Notes: generated from the letters alone by a model not told the origin. 64,000 nucleotides of DNA from Aquabacter sp965279295 (GCA_965279295.1 CBDIHQ010000015.1), one strand, 5' to 3'; positions 24,501 through 33,479 are shown, counted from the first letter of the stretch. A program made the numbers and translations.

Positions 24501-25785
24501 AGGCGCTGCCGTTCCAAAGGGTCAGGATGCGGGTGTCGATCGCGCCGAACTTGCCGCTGGACGTCTGCGTGAGCTGCGCCGTCGACTTCATGCGGATCGC
24601 GGTGACGGTGACGCCCGGGAACGCCTGAGGCCCGGTCAGGTAGGACCGAAGGCCTGCCCAATTGACTTGGTCGATGGCGTCAGCGTGGGGGCCGAGGGTG
24701 CGGCGGAGGCGGACCTCGTAGCGACCCGGCGCCACGGCGGTTTTGACCGAGACCCGGATCGGCTTATTCGAGCTGCCGTGGATGTCCTTCTGGAAAAGCT
24801 GGACATATGGACCGGTGGCGACGCCCGAGGAGTTGACCGGCCGATATTCCGCCGTGATGGCGCAAAGCCAGACGGTGATGCCGGACGACCCGCGCAGGCC
24901 GAGGCCCTGGCCAAGCACCAAGTCGATCGCGATCGCGTTGGACGTGGTGCCGGCGGCATTGGCGATGTACCCGCCAACCCAATCCGTCGTGTCGGGCAGC
25001 TCCTGGCCCGAAACCTCGACCGAGGCCGCCACGTTGACCGGGAACAACGTGATGTTGTCGCCGGGCTGGGCGAACTGGAACTCGACGTCGGTGAAGCTGC
25101 TGGAGAGGCCAGTGGCGCTGTCCCAGAGGACGGTGTCCTCGATGAGGATCTGCTCGCGCTGGTATTTCCCCAGGCCATGAACGAGCAGGATGTTCAGGTA
25201 TTGATCGTCGCCGATGAACTCCGACCAAGGTACCGCGGCATAGTCGAGGTAGCTCTTGGTCCGGCCATAGCGGACCGGAATGGGGTCGAGCGGGCGCGCG
25301 GAGTTGGTCTGGGCGCCGAAGGAATACAGCGTTTGCTGCTGCTGGGAGCTCGCAGAAGGGGCCGCATCCGGCGCTAGGAGGGTGTTGAGGAGGAAGGAGC
25401 CGCCGGCCAGGAATGCGCCGCTGATGAGGCCTGACATGCCGGCCAGCGCGCCGGTGGCGAGCGCCGTGCCGACACCGGGCGCCAGCAGCGAGAGGGCGAT
25501 GACGCCCACCAGCCCGATGGTGCTCTTGGTGCTGGAGCTGCCGCCGCCACCGCCGCCGCCCGGACCATGCGTCTTGGTCTCGAAGCGGATCTTGTCCTTC
25601 GCCCGAATGCGGTACGTCTCCCACTCGGCGCGCATCAGCGGCTTGTCGTTCAGGCGGCACACCGTCGGCAGGAAGGTCGTGCTCCAGCCGTTGCGGGCCA
25701 GGAATTCCGCGACGGTTTCGCGGGCAAGGCTGTTCGCCTCCGCGATCTTGAGACCGGGGAGCACGACATGCGAGATGCGGGGCAT
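21547..25785 (-). CDS. Tail-tip hub and host-specificity protein (TipJ/gpJ-like)
   Basis: The 1412-residue protein has an N-terminal gpI-like/beta-grasp segment (1-75), a Gly-rich linker, a hydrophobic stretch (about 95-145, IGLVGVIALSLLAPGVGTAL), and then the gpJ-type hub domains (RPLDPIPVRYGRTKSY, LLVHGLGKYQREQILIEDT, ALAVARSKHRWLGDVLSLV, a putative fibronectin-like region and a C-terminal carbohydrate-binding-like part). This is the TipJ layout known from alphaproteobacterial prophages and the gene transfer agent-like tails. It forms the central fibre and touches the host receptor. The start at 25785 is coupled to the NlpC gene. Confidence 0.85.
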   Translation of the reverse strand: MPRISHVVLPGLKIAEANSLARETVAEFLARNGWSTTFLPTVCRLNDKPLMRAEWETYRIRAKDKIRFETKTHGPGGGGGGGSSSTKSTIGLVGVIALSLLAPGVGTALATGALAGMSGLISGAFLAGGSFLLNTLLAPDAAPSASSQQQQTLYSFGAQTNSARPLDPIPVRYGRTKSYLDYAAVPWSEFIGDDQYLNILLVHGLGKYQREQILIEDTVLWDSATGLSSSFTDVEFQFAQPGDNITLFPVNVAASVEVSGQELPDTTDWVGGYIANAAGTTSNAIAIDLVLGQGLGLRGSSGITVWLCAITAEYRPVNSSGVATGPYVQLFQKDIHGSSNKPIRVSVKTAVAPGRYEVRLRRTLGPHADAIDQVNWAGLRSYLTGPQAFPGVTVTAIRMKSTAQLTQTSSGKFGAIDTRILTLWNGSAWVDAATRNPAWATLDIATNTDYGCMLSWSKVDTQALVALATKATTRGDRFDYEFRSIIPATDALDTALAVARSKHRWLGDVLSLVRDEWVTLPQMLLTDREIVRGSFSVDYQLQAADASDAVILEYLDEETWSVQEVQVPADVEPQFATRMQIPGIQGRAHAFRETTFLWKQNVLRRKRPTITTEHDGRRLSLGSVITLQSEIPMEWGSAGDVVAHSGLSLTINPAPTWEVGQSYILLRTPTGEPFGPIKVSKGASDSIAVLNSSDLTLVEGQQGWVLADVLERNDGGPFPSFAIGLGTAWQQRCIVLSGAPDGDQVVLELAVDHQEVHDDSGSPSAVPPKATLSNPKVPLIADLVATLQQNVLEPVLSASWRPAAGALLYKAELSFDGGTTWAPLTQTNSPSFSVVVEPRAMLLGVSAVGAGQGARSTYPIAAPDISYANVVVTEDNFDADLAASWAAAQSSLITLAENAETQFEVVNDLANLVDANFDALSDRADAFDSSAIINYLGIVAPPGTTAAYKMQVRSGGVDTGITLVSTTGGGQIWADADKFLFRSGSGTPFALFDSISGSLYLKGSLLTLGSTMNMIRNPDLGSGALGFGRFLGGPGTEANFLIRSSIAGDTWAPNGLKCISFSMATVLATTSAMYVSVSDYDVNGSIADFNVVPGQRYEASLYAQCHVSGARCWLFIEWRDKNGAFISQSIAGPFVCASQVGQPLSNWGRPYVFGTAPAGAVRAVIYAQLPGDGSSICTLMVAAPYFGVASANQTAPTPYVSKGQTAISGGDILTGSIVTAKLAANVITANELSANSVTTTKIILNGVTTDRIAPSAVTNVVAVSTAGPVYGGYIGAASMTRIADSYVKAEFNFRPNYKQHSISAARLYFFLEARVVRVSSSGTTNFTVKTYQMPNLVTVPGLGGSTDYYIGENDIHINFIDTDVLPAGSYEYKIEALRLLEQQAAGAGVNVRESSYSAGFSNLVTVITEFKK

Positions 25786-26219
25786 CAGATGTCCTGGATT
25801 GGCTCGAAGAAGGACAGGCGGCCCCAGCGGTCGGCCTTGAGAGCAGCTGGGGTGTCGAAGCTCACGCCTTGCTTTTCGTCGGCGTGCAGAATGCCGCCCT
25901 CTTCGGCGAGCCAGACGCCGATGTGAGCTGGGCGCGATCCACGGGCCATCAGGACACCGGCGCCGTCGGCTGCTGTGATGACGCCCTGCGTCATCTCGAA
26001 CTCGACCCAATCATTGCGCTGGTCGTGAGAGCCAATGGTCTCGACCATCCATCGCAATGTCGCGCCGAAGGGGACATCGACGTGCGGCAGACAGCGCCCC
26101 CAGAGCGCCATCTCGACTTCGCAGAAAAGCCCCCAGCAGGAATAGACGTCAGGGCCTTCGCCCTGGGGGTGCCACGGCTTGCCGATGAGGCTGCGCAGAT
26201 AGTCGGCGCGGTCCATCAC
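25785..26219 (-). CDS. NlpC/P60 tail-tip peptidase (gpK-like)
   Basis: The 144-residue protein has the NlpC/P60 triad region: the catalytic Cys in VYSCWGLFCEVE (Cys28) and the His in RPAHIGVWL (His98), followed by a polar residue about 14 residues on. It cuts peptidoglycan stem peptides during DNA entry. It sits between the DUF1833 gene and the hub gene with ATGA overlaps on both sides, the canonical L-K-J order. Confidence 0.86.
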   Translation of the reverse strand: MMDRADYLRSLIGKPWHPQGEGPDVYSCWGLFCEVEMALWGRCLPHVDVPFGATLRWMVETIGSHDQRNDWVEFEMTQGVITAADGAGVLMARGSRPAHIGVWLAEEGGILHADEKQGVSFDTPAALKADRWGRLSFFEPIQDI

Positions 26220-26749
26220 GCCACCAGCGCCGGGAACTGCTTCCGCGTGTAGACGCGGCGCAGGAACTTCATATTGGCGAGGTCGGTGAGCTTCGCGGTG
26301 CCCTCGACCCGTGAACCAGATGTCCGCACGTTGCGGATGATGAACTGGTATGGGCCCTCGCTGGGCTGGGAGACGTCGTCGTCGAGGTACTGCCGATAGA
26401 TCAGCACCAGGTCCGCGCGCACCTTCACCGCCGCGTTGAGGTAGGGCATCAGCGTCCGGCCCACGTTGTCAAAGCTCACCCGGCATTCGGGCACCTTGCC
26501 CTGCTCGAAGTCGGGCCGTTTGGACGTGAAGGTGATGGGCGTGAAAGTCTGCATCGTCCCGGGGTTGAAGGTCGCCGTGGCCTCGATCCCGAAGGAGCGG
26601 GCGACCTTGCCGAGCGTGAAGCGGAGCGCGATCGGCACGCCGGCCTCAAGGAACGCGGGGTGCTGGAGCTCCAGCGTCTCGTACATCAGAACTCCGGCCG
26701 AGCACGAGGCTTCGGCCTCCGCCCAGGCGGGGTCCCAAATGTCTGGCAT
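26216..26749 (-). CDS. DUF1833 minor tail protein (gpL position)
   Basis: The 177-residue protein begins MPDIWDPAWAEAEASCSAGV and has YETLELQHPAF, the DUF1833 signature. In this family the protein takes the place of lambda gpL between tape measure and NlpC genes and is part of the tail-tip ring. No iron-sulphur Cys cluster of the lambda gpL type is visible. Confidence 0.8.
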   Translation of the reverse strand: MPDIWDPAWAEAEASCSAGVLMYETLELQHPAFLEAGVPIALRFTLGKVARSFGIEATATFNPGTMQTFTPITFTSKRPDFEQGKVPECRVSFDNVGRTLMPYLNAAVKVRADLVLIYRQYLDDDVSQPSEGPYQFIIRNVRTSGSRVEGTAKLTDLANMKFLRRVYTRKQFPALVA

Positions 26750-26761
26750 TGTGATGAACCC

Positions 26762-27070
26762 TTAGAAGAAGGTGTGGGCCGGCCAAGCGGGCGCGACCAT
26801 GAATGGCCACAGCGGCTCAGGGGCGCCGCCGACGGTGAGGCGCACGTCAACGTGGAACCCGGGCGCCCACAGCGGGGGTGTGCTGGTGCCGGAGGAAGGG
26901 TCGAAGGTGCCGGCTGTGGCGACCACAGGGATGCCAATGACAGCGGCCCATCCATCGCCGGAAGGATAAGCGACAAGCTCGCCCTCCCGCCCGCGTGTGG
27001 GCCAGCCAACGTCAGCAAAAATGGCCTCGTATTCGGTTTGATCAGCAAACCGCAAACGGATGTCGATCAT
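26762..27070 (-). CDS. Small tail-tip protein
   Basis: The 102-residue beta-rich protein starts MIDIRLRFADQTEYEAIFAD. The ATG at 27070 overlaps the stop of the large upstream gene as ATGA. Position among tail-tip genes supports a structural role; the family is not recognised. Confidence 0.6.
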   Translation of the reverse strand: MIDIRLRFADQTEYEAIFADVGWPTRGREGELVAYPSGDGWAAVIGIPVVATAGTFDPSSGTSTPPLWAPGFHVDVRLTVGGAPEPLWPFMVAPAWPAHTFF

Positions 27071-28971
27071 GCGCCAAGTCCCGGAAGTTGAGAGTTTGGA
27101 ATTCGGCGCGGGATGTAGATGAGTTTCCGGATGTGTCCGTCCCAAAGTCCGTCGAATTTGCCGATCACAAGATTAATGAGGGTCGGCATCGTGCTCAGGG
27201 CAGAAGTCATCACTGCCCCACCGTTATAGGAATAGGCTTGGCTGCCGTCGGCCCATGTCATTGCCCCGCGCCACACTGCATTTGCAGCAGGGATTCCACC
27301 GATACCAATTCCGACGCCGGTGCTAGCAATGCGGCCAGCGGCATAGATCGCGCCCGATGCCGAGTACCGATAGAAGCCAAGCAGATTATCTCCCGTGCCA
27401 ACGAGAGACGCCGCGCCAGGAAACGCAGTTGGCGCCGTGAATGGCTGCGAAGCCTCTACCATCAGAGTGCCTTGGCCCTGCTGGAAGGCCGCTGGAAGCA
27501 AGTACTGCAAGTCGTCTGTGTAGCGGCTGGCGATTGCTCCATTCGTGCGAATTACCGAGTCTGGAACATCTCGCTTTTGGAACTGCGGTAACCCGATGCG
27601 AAGGGTGAAATCGACGGGACCTGGGGTCAAATACAGGGCGTAATACCCATTCGACCCTGCCACCGTTGGCTGCGACATCGTCCGCGTCGTGTGAACACGC
27701 TTCAGTGTACTGTTGATGGTGTACACCTGCTCGCCGACCGACTGCTCAAGCCACGTTCCAGCGCCGTTTTGCTCGCTAATGACTTGGAATATTGCCGTGA
27801 CGTTGGTGAGAGACCCGCCGACAAGAGCCAGCCAATTGGATATAGTGTATGTGTCGCCTGTAACGGCCGGCGCCGGGTTGCCATCAAGAGTGATGCTGTA
27901 GTAGTCGGCGGTAGCTGCGGTGCCGAAAACCCGGATATTCATACACTCGATACCCTGGTAGGTACCGAAGCTAAGTTGCCGACTTAGGCCGGATATAGGC
28001 GTAAATGTACTCATATACGTTGGCATTACGCCCGGCGTCCCGGCAACGCCGCCCGACATCATGTTGTTTCGGATAAGATTGGTGCTGCCTACCTCGATCA
28101 AAGCCCCACGGGGTGCGAGCGTGACGGGGTCATAGTCGAAGCGGAGAGCGTTCGCGGCGACGGTCTCCAAGACCCCGGAAGCATTGATGCGGGTTGCGGA
28201 TGTCGCGCGGACAAGCGGCGTCACATCGGTTACCCGCCCGAGATTCTGCGAGGACGGCGCGGCCGGTGCCTTGACCATCGCCGCGTCGTTGATGAGGTCG
28301 TAGACAATTCCGCTTGGCTCTGTCGCGGGCAGCATCGCGCGGAGCGACCGCATCATTGCGTTCGGCATCACGATCTCGATCGGCACGCACCAGGGGCTGG
28401 CGATGCCGCCCACCGTCTGGCGCGCCTGGATCGGGTAGGCACCATCCTCAAGGTAAGGGACCGCCACAGACCACGCCCCGCCGGCGGACGCCGTCGTGGT
28501 GCGGATGATCGTCCCGAAGTTGACCTCGATGAGGGCGCTGGCCGTGGACGTACCGGTGACGCGGGGCTCGACGGCGGTGATCACCGGCATAGCCGGCGTC
28601 AGCACAGCCGGGGAGACTTCGAGGGTAAAGCTGACGTTCCAGCGCCCGCCCTCAAGCTGGCTGTATTTCGGCGGCCCGGAGATGATCTGAACCAGCCGGG
28701 TGCGATATCCACCCGGCAGCTTGACCGGCATGTAAAAGCTCAAGGCCCCGCCGACCAAGGTGGTGGTGACGAAGTTGTCGAACGTCGCCGTCTCGGCGGC
28801 AGACAGATCCTGCGACCATGTGTAGGTCCCGACGTCGTCGCCCGGGCGGCTGCGCTGGCGGGTGTTCCCACCCTCCATGTCCGTGGCCAACGGCGCGCGA
28901 TATGGCGTGCCGCCCCAGGATTTGGTGATCGGCCGGTATTCGACCGTGAGAGGCCAGGAGGGGATCGCCAT
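27067..28971 (-). CDS. Tail protein with gpM-like N-terminus and LamG-like receptor-binding extension
   Basis: The first about 115 of 634 residues match the small phage protein normally found after the tape measure (PSWPLTVEYRPI, RQRSRPGDDVGTYTW, SFTLEVSP). It is followed by an Ig-like segment, then a spike-fibre carbohydrate-binding-like region (GALIEVGSTNLIRNN, ITLDGNPAPAVTGDTYTISNW) and a LamG-like C-terminus (QGQGTLMVEASQPF, GKFDGLWDGHIRKLIYIPRR). A fusion of tail-tip ring protein and adhesin is unusual: it would give a second receptor-binding site near the tip. Confidence 0.72.
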   Translation of the reverse strand: MAIPSWPLTVEYRPITKSWGGTPYRAPLATDMEGGNTRQRSRPGDDVGTYTWSQDLSAAETATFDNFVTTTLVGGALSFYMPVKLPGGYRTRLVQIISGPPKYSQLEGGRWNVSFTLEVSPAVLTPAMPVITAVEPRVTGTSTASALIEVNFGTIIRTTTASAGGAWSVAVPYLEDGAYPIQARQTVGGIASPWCVPIEIVMPNAMMRSLRAMLPATEPSGIVYDLINDAAMVKAPAAPSSQNLGRVTDVTPLVRATSATRINASGVLETVAANALRFDYDPVTLAPRGALIEVGSTNLIRNNMMSGGVAGTPGVMPTYMSTFTPISGLSRQLSFGTYQGIECMNIRVFGTAATADYYSITLDGNPAPAVTGDTYTISNWLALVGGSLTNVTAIFQVISEQNGAGTWLEQSVGEQVYTINSTLKRVHTTRTMSQPTVAGSNGYYALYLTPGPVDFTLRIGLPQFQKRDVPDSVIRTNGAIASRYTDDLQYLLPAAFQQGQGTLMVEASQPFTAPTAFPGAASLVGTGDNLLGFYRYSASGAIYAAGRIASTGVGIGIGGIPAANAVWRGAMTWADGSQAYSYNGGAVMTSALSTMPTLINLVIGKFDGLWDGHIRKLIYIPRRIPNSQLPGLGA

Positions 28972-31900
28972 CAGCGTAGTTTCCTCTTCAGGCCATAGGT
29001 TCCTTCCAGCTTCCTCGCGACAGATCCGCGGCCTTCGACGCTGGACGCTATGTGGGCGTCGACGTGCTTCATGATCACGTCGATCGAGAGGCTCCCGTCG
29101 CCGTTCCGCTTCTTCTGGACCTCAGCGGAGGTGCCCTCGACCGGGTAGACGTTCACGTTCACCGCCTGGCCGCCAACCATGCCGCTGCTTTGCGGCCCAC
29201 CGACCATCCCCCCGTCAGCGAAGCCGGGGAGGCTCCAGCTGTTGCCGGAATTGATCATTTCCAGGACGCCGCGATTGCGAGAGGTCGCGTGTGCATTGAC
29301 GACGAATTCGCCGTTCGACACCCGTGAGAGGATGCTGTCGGACGTGCCGGTGCCCGGGCCCTGGATGATGCCACCGGCCGCCCTCGCGCCAATCCCACCC
29401 ATTCCCAACGGCGTTCCGCCGCCACCGAAGAACCCGGAGAGGAGAGGGGTGATGAAGGACTTCGATGCGTTGAAGAAGGACGTCGTGGCCTGGTCCGCGA
29501 CGAGGTTCGCCAACTTGCTGGCCATGCTGCCAAGCGCAGAATTGAGCGACTGGACCGCTGACGCACCGCCCATCATCGAGGAGACGAAGCTCGATCCGAA
29601 GTCGCTGGTGAGCTGCTTCGTCATTGCGAGCTGCTCGTTCATCCGGATGAGCCCGGCGGTCGGGCCGTCCAGATCCTCACCGAGGCCCGAGGACCGGAGG
29701 GTGCCGGCAACGCGCTGCTCAACGTCCGTCCGGCCGAGTTGGCGACCCTGGAAGCCGAGATCGTCCTCCAACGCGCGCTTGGCCAGCAGCTCCTTCCGCG
29801 CGACCAGCAGGGCATTCTCCTGCTGGAGACGCGCAACCTGGGCTTGGTCAATCGCGGTGTTGTTCTGGGCCGCCTCACGCCGGAGATCGGCGTAGGTCTG
29901 CCAGTTCAGGCGCAGCAGCTCGGCTTCGCGCGCGGTCCTGCCGATTCCGTCGATTTCCGCCTGCGTCCCGCCGATCGCATCCTGGATCGAGAGGAGGCGC
30001 ATGCGCCCGGCCTCGGAGAGCTGGAAATTGCCCTCCTTCAGCGCGTTGTTGTAAGCGAGCTGGATCTGGGCCTGCTTCTCGGCAGGCAAGAGGGCCGCAT
30101 TATTGAGCTCAAGCGCCTTCTGCTGCATCGCGATGGATGCACGCTCCGCAGCCGACCTCGCGGTAATAGCCTTGTTTGCCAGTTCAGCCTGGGCAATGGC
30201 GGCTTCCTGCGGGGTCTTGTAGGACTTTGCGAGCTCGGCGGCGCGCTCTGCGGCCACTTTCACCTGCGCCGTAGAAAACCCCGACTTCGTGATAGCAACA
30301 GGGTCTTCCGCCAACGTCGCGAGGAACTTGGCACGATCCTGAAGCGCCCTGAGGGCGTCGGGCTCGGGCAGAACAACCCGGATCTCGCCCATCGCTTTGA
30401 TAGAATCGAGATTGGCCTTTATGTCGGCTGACTTGGTGGCGGCGTCGGCCATCGCATCGCGAAGGCGCTCGACCTCGGCGCGGGCGCGCTCGATCTCGGC
30501 AGTGGTTCCAAGGTTCTGATTGACCGTCGGAGTGCGCCGACTGGCTATGGTTTGAAGTTCGGCAAGCCGACGCTCTGCGGCCTCAAGCTGATCCTGATTG
30601 GTGCCACCCGTGCCCCACTGCTTATCGATCGCCTTCCCGGCGGCGGCCCAGTAACGAGAAGCAGAAGACGCTGCGGAATCCCACATCCGACCCCAGCCAG
30701 ACGTCAGTTCCGCGCCGTTGACGAGGCTGGACTTCACGCCATCATAGAGGACCTGTTGGGCCTCAATCGTGCGGTTCTGAGCCGTCAGGCTTTGGACATT
30801 GCGGATCGTCGCCGCGCTGAAAGCGCCCAGACGCGCATTCAGCTGCTCTACGCCCCGAGCGGGATCAGAGAACGACTGTGCCAGGATGGCAGCGGCGCCG
30901 GCTGCGTCCGTTCCGAATGTGCGCGCGATGTCCTTCCCGGCCATGACGAGCTTCTGGGCCATCTCGTCGCCAATACGACCGGTCGCTGCCAAGGCGTTCG
31001 CCATTGTGCGCGCCTCGCCCACCGTTCCCTGGCTAACGCCAGCGGCGGCAAAAGAGATCGCGTTGATGCTTTCAGCGGTCGACCCCGACGCCCGTCCGAT
31101 ACCGGAGAGCGCCATCGTGATTTCGCGCTGGCCGTTGCGCCAGGAGTTGTAGGCGGTGACGCCGGCCACGCCGATCGCGAGGAGAGCGCTCCCGGCTACC
31201 ACAGCTGGCGTGACTAGACCAAGAAGGCGCAGTCCGATGGACTTTAGCGCGCCGCCAACGCCGCCCTCCGCGTCGGAGAGGACCTGATAAATCTGGCCAC
31301 CTTGCGTCGCCAGAACCTGCATCGGGCTGGAGCCGCTAAGCAGCATCGTCCCAACGTCGTTCACCTGATAGCCGAGGTTGGTCCACTGGTTCGCGTTCAA
31401 GCCAACCGCTGCGCTGTTGTTCTTAAGCGACTGCGTGGTCTGCTTAAGTGTGATCTCGGCACGCTTGGTCAGGCCATCACGGTGCTCTTCGGTTATCCCC
31501 CAAGTCTTCCACTTTGCGTTGATCTCGTCGATCGCCGCATTGTATTCCTTCGTGGCAGCCCAGACGGGGTCTCGACGCGCTCGGCCCTGATCGAGTGAAG
31601 CCCCAAAGGCAGCGATATCCTCGCCACGCTTTTGCGTGTTGAAATCGGTGCGGACGCCCAGGCGGTCATTGATCTGGGACTGAGCTGCGGAGGCGCGTGT
31701 TCGCGCCAGCGCCTCCTCCTCCCGCCGGGCGCGCAGCAAGGACTTGGAATAGTCGTCGTAATTGCGGGCGAATGCCTCGATATCGGCGGACCGGCGCTCC
31801 GTGTCGAAGCTGTCACGCACAGAGAGCGCGCCGTTGATCTGGGCCTGCGCATTGCGGGCGCGAGAGCGGGCAAGATCCTCTTCTGCATCGCGGACCTTCA

Positions 31901-32537
31901 CCAGGCCCTGGACGTAGCGGTCATATTCCGCGGCGAAGGCCGTGATGTCCTGCCCACGGCCGGCACCACCGAAGTCGTCTTTCACTCCGAGCGAGGAATT
32001 AATGCCCGACTGGAACGACGACGCACGCGCGTTACCTGCCGCCGCGTCCGCCAGACGCTGTTTAAGGGTTTGCTGAGCATCGGCATGCAGCCGGGTCGCA
32101 GTAGCCGCCTTCTCCTGGGCTGCCGCCTGCGCGTTGTAGTGTGCCGTGAGCTCCTGGATCACAGGGCCGATCGAGACGAAACCCTGTTTCGCCAGCTGCG
32201 CCGCGTCGGCCACCAGCCCAAACTTGCGATACGCAGCATCCAAAAGCAGCTGCGCCCGATCGAGGTTCATTCCGGTGTCAACCGCGCGGCCGACATCCCG
32301 AATGGTCTTCTCAAATGTGGAGCCGGACTTATAGCCCTCAATAAGGCTCCCGCTCAGCCGCTTCACGCCGGATGCGGTCTTCTCCGCCTGGGCGTCAACA
32401 TTCGCCAGCGCGGTCCCGACTGCGGTACTCGACGTGGCGCCCTGCCGGTCCGCCGCAACCTTCTCAGCCATAGCCCGCGTGTACGGCGACACATCCATGT
32501 CGGCCGTCACGCGCAGGCTGGAAAGCTGTACGGTCAT
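28971..32537 (-). CDS. Tail tape-measure protein
   Basis: The 1188-residue protein is rich in long helices and coiled coils, with a central hydrophobic block (about 430-470, SIGLRLLGLVTPAVVAGSAL) that may insert into the host membrane, and a glycine-rich C-terminus (FFGGGGTPLGMGGIGARAAG, GGIIQGPGTGTSDSI, VSNGEFVVNAHAT) as in lambda-type tape measures. Its length sets the tail length, predicting a tail of the order of 170-180 nm at 0.15 nm per residue. The start is coupled to the chaperone frame (ATGA). Confidence 0.88.
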   Translation of the reverse strand: MTVQLSSLRVTADMDVSPYTRAMAEKVAADRQGATSSTAVGTALANVDAQAEKTASGVKRLSGSLIEGYKSGSTFEKTIRDVGRAVDTGMNLDRAQLLLDAAYRKFGLVADAAQLAKQGFVSIGPVIQELTAHYNAQAAAQEKAATATRLHADAQQTLKQRLADAAAGNARASSFQSGINSSLGVKDDFGGAGRGQDITAFAAEYDRYVQGLVKVRDAEEDLARSRARNAQAQINGALSVRDSFDTERRSADIEAFARNYDDYSKSLLRARREEEALARTRASAAQSQINDRLGVRTDFNTQKRGEDIAAFGASLDQGRARRDPVWAATKEYNAAIDEINAKWKTWGITEEHRDGLTKRAEITLKQTTQSLKNNSAAVGLNANQWTNLGYQVNDVGTMLLSGSSPMQVLATQGGQIYQVLSDAEGGVGGALKSIGLRLLGLVTPAVVAGSALLAIGVAGVTAYNSWRNGQREITMALSGIGRASGSTAESINAISFAAAGVSQGTVGEARTMANALAATGRIGDEMAQKLVMAGKDIARTFGTDAAGAAAILAQSFSDPARGVEQLNARLGAFSAATIRNVQSLTAQNRTIEAQQVLYDGVKSSLVNGAELTSGWGRMWDSAASSASRYWAAAGKAIDKQWGTGGTNQDQLEAAERRLAELQTIASRRTPTVNQNLGTTAEIERARAEVERLRDAMADAATKSADIKANLDSIKAMGEIRVVLPEPDALRALQDRAKFLATLAEDPVAITKSGFSTAQVKVAAERAAELAKSYKTPQEAAIAQAELANKAITARSAAERASIAMQQKALELNNAALLPAEKQAQIQLAYNNALKEGNFQLSEAGRMRLLSIQDAIGGTQAEIDGIGRTAREAELLRLNWQTYADLRREAAQNNTAIDQAQVARLQQENALLVARKELLAKRALEDDLGFQGRQLGRTDVEQRVAGTLRSSGLGEDLDGPTAGLIRMNEQLAMTKQLTSDFGSSFVSSMMGGASAVQSLNSALGSMASKLANLVADQATTSFFNASKSFITPLLSGFFGGGGTPLGMGGIGARAAGGIIQGPGTGTSDSILSRVSNGEFVVNAHATSRNRGVLEMINSGNSWSLPGFADGGMVGGPQSSGMVGGQAVNVNVYPVEGTSAEVQKKRNGDGSLSIDVIMKHVDAHIASSVEGRGSVARKLEGTYGLKRKLR

Positions 32538-33288
32538 GGGGTTTTGGTTCCGGATTTCTGGCGGGAGGCGACCTGGACCAGCCACTCCTCATCGATCCCG
32601 CGCATTGCGGCGATGAAGGTCTGAAAGTCGTCGCCGGAGATGTGGTGGTCGGCCGCGTACTGGCGGATTACCGAGTAGGAGATGCGGCTTTCACCGCTGA
32701 AGGCTCCGTACTGACGGTCGTGGCGGATAGCCGCCCATGCCCGCCAGTAGAGCTGGTAGAATGGCCGCGAGAGCTCGGCCGGGACGGGCTCTGGCTCGGG
32801 GAAGGCCGCTGCTGCGTCTGGATCTTCGGCGCGGAGACGGGAGATCCAGTCATTGCGACCCCCGTCTTCCAACCCATGACGCAGAGCGGCTCTCAGTTTT
32901 TTACGAGAGCTTCCACGAATTCGAGATTGCGCTTGCCGACCTTGCGAGCGGCCAGTTCGACGTCCGCAACGAACTCGCGATAGGCCGGATCGGTAAGGGT
33001 TTCGAGAGCTGCCTCACGCGAATAGGGGGTGTCGAAGCCGGACCATCCCAGAAGGATGTGTTCCGCCATCAAACGCCCCTGGTCGGCGATCTGGGCGTTC
33101 CGAGGGATCGGCTGGTCGCCGAATTTCTTGAACAGCGTCTGAAGCGAGAGATCGCGGGCGGTCTCATAAGGCCCGAACAGGATCGACCGCACGGTGTATT
33201 TGACATTGGGGTAGAGAACGCTCGCGATTTCTTCGCCATCTCGCTCAGCTTCAAGGTTCGCGGCAATGCTGGACAACTTGACCGACAT
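32534..33288 (-). CDS. Tail assembly chaperone GT fusion made by -1 frameshift
   Basis: The downstream frame (32534-32896) has no ATG near its beginning; its first in-frame start-like codon is TTG. It lies exactly in the -1 frame relative to gene G and is open back past the slippery heptamer A AAA AAC (32896-32902) that directly precedes the G stop. Slippage would give a 251-residue protein whose extension begins LRAALRHGLEDGGRNDW. This is the lambda G/GT organisation, in which a minor fraction of ribosomes makes GT to load tape measure with tube protein. The heptamer is seen; its use is inference. Confidence 0.75.
32893..32902 (-). promoter_or_regulatory. Programmed -1 ribosomal frameshift site A AAA AAC TGA
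   Basis: On the minus strand the G frame reads GTA AAA AAC TGA. The heptamer A AAA AAC fits X XXY YYZ with both tRNAs able to re-pair one base back, and the zero-frame stop follows at once. The -1 frame stays open for 120 codons into the T segment. Confidence 0.75.
32893..33288 (-). CDS. Tail assembly chaperone G
   Basis: The 131-residue helical protein lies between tail tube and tape measure, the fixed place of the G chaperone. Sequence landmarks: YTVRSILFGPYETARDLSLQTLF, DQGRLMAEHILLGWSGFD, EFVEALVKN at the C-terminus. The last codons GTA AAA AAC TGA contain the frameshift site. It should be made in large excess over GT. Confidence 0.78.
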   Translation of the reverse strand: MSVKLSSIAANLEAERDGEEIASVLYPNVKYTVRSILFGPYETARDLSLQTLFKKFGDQPIPRNAQIADQGRLMAEHILLGWSGFDTPYSREAALETLTDPAYREFVADVELAARKVGKRNLEFVEALVKN

Positions 33289-33309
33289 GATTTTCCTGCT
33301 CCTTCAACG

Positions 33310-33332
33310 AAAAAGGCCGCCTCGCGGCGGCC
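33310..33332 (-). terminator. Intrinsic terminator-like hairpin between tube and chaperone genes
   Basis: Minus-strand GGCCGCCGCGAGGCGGCC followed by TTTTTCG. It lies after the tail-tube gene and the oppositely oriented lipoprotein gene, 22 bases before the chaperone G start. It may limit expression of later genes relative to tube protein. Confidence 0.72.
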
Positions 33333-33479
33333 CCATGTTCAGAATTCAGCCCTGTCGAAAGGGCCGCTTCGCCGCGTGCTGGCGTTACAGCCCGGCGTAA
33401 AATCAACGCTCAGACTCTGACCTCCTCAATCATGAAGTGTGCTGCTAATCTGCCCGGAGTTAATAAGGGGGAGATCGCG

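Noticed and set aside
23944..25377. Long plus-strand frame (477 codons) opposite the tail hub gene
   Set aside because: Antisense shadow of a high-GC gene; Arg/Gly-rich, no ribosome-binding site, no family pattern.
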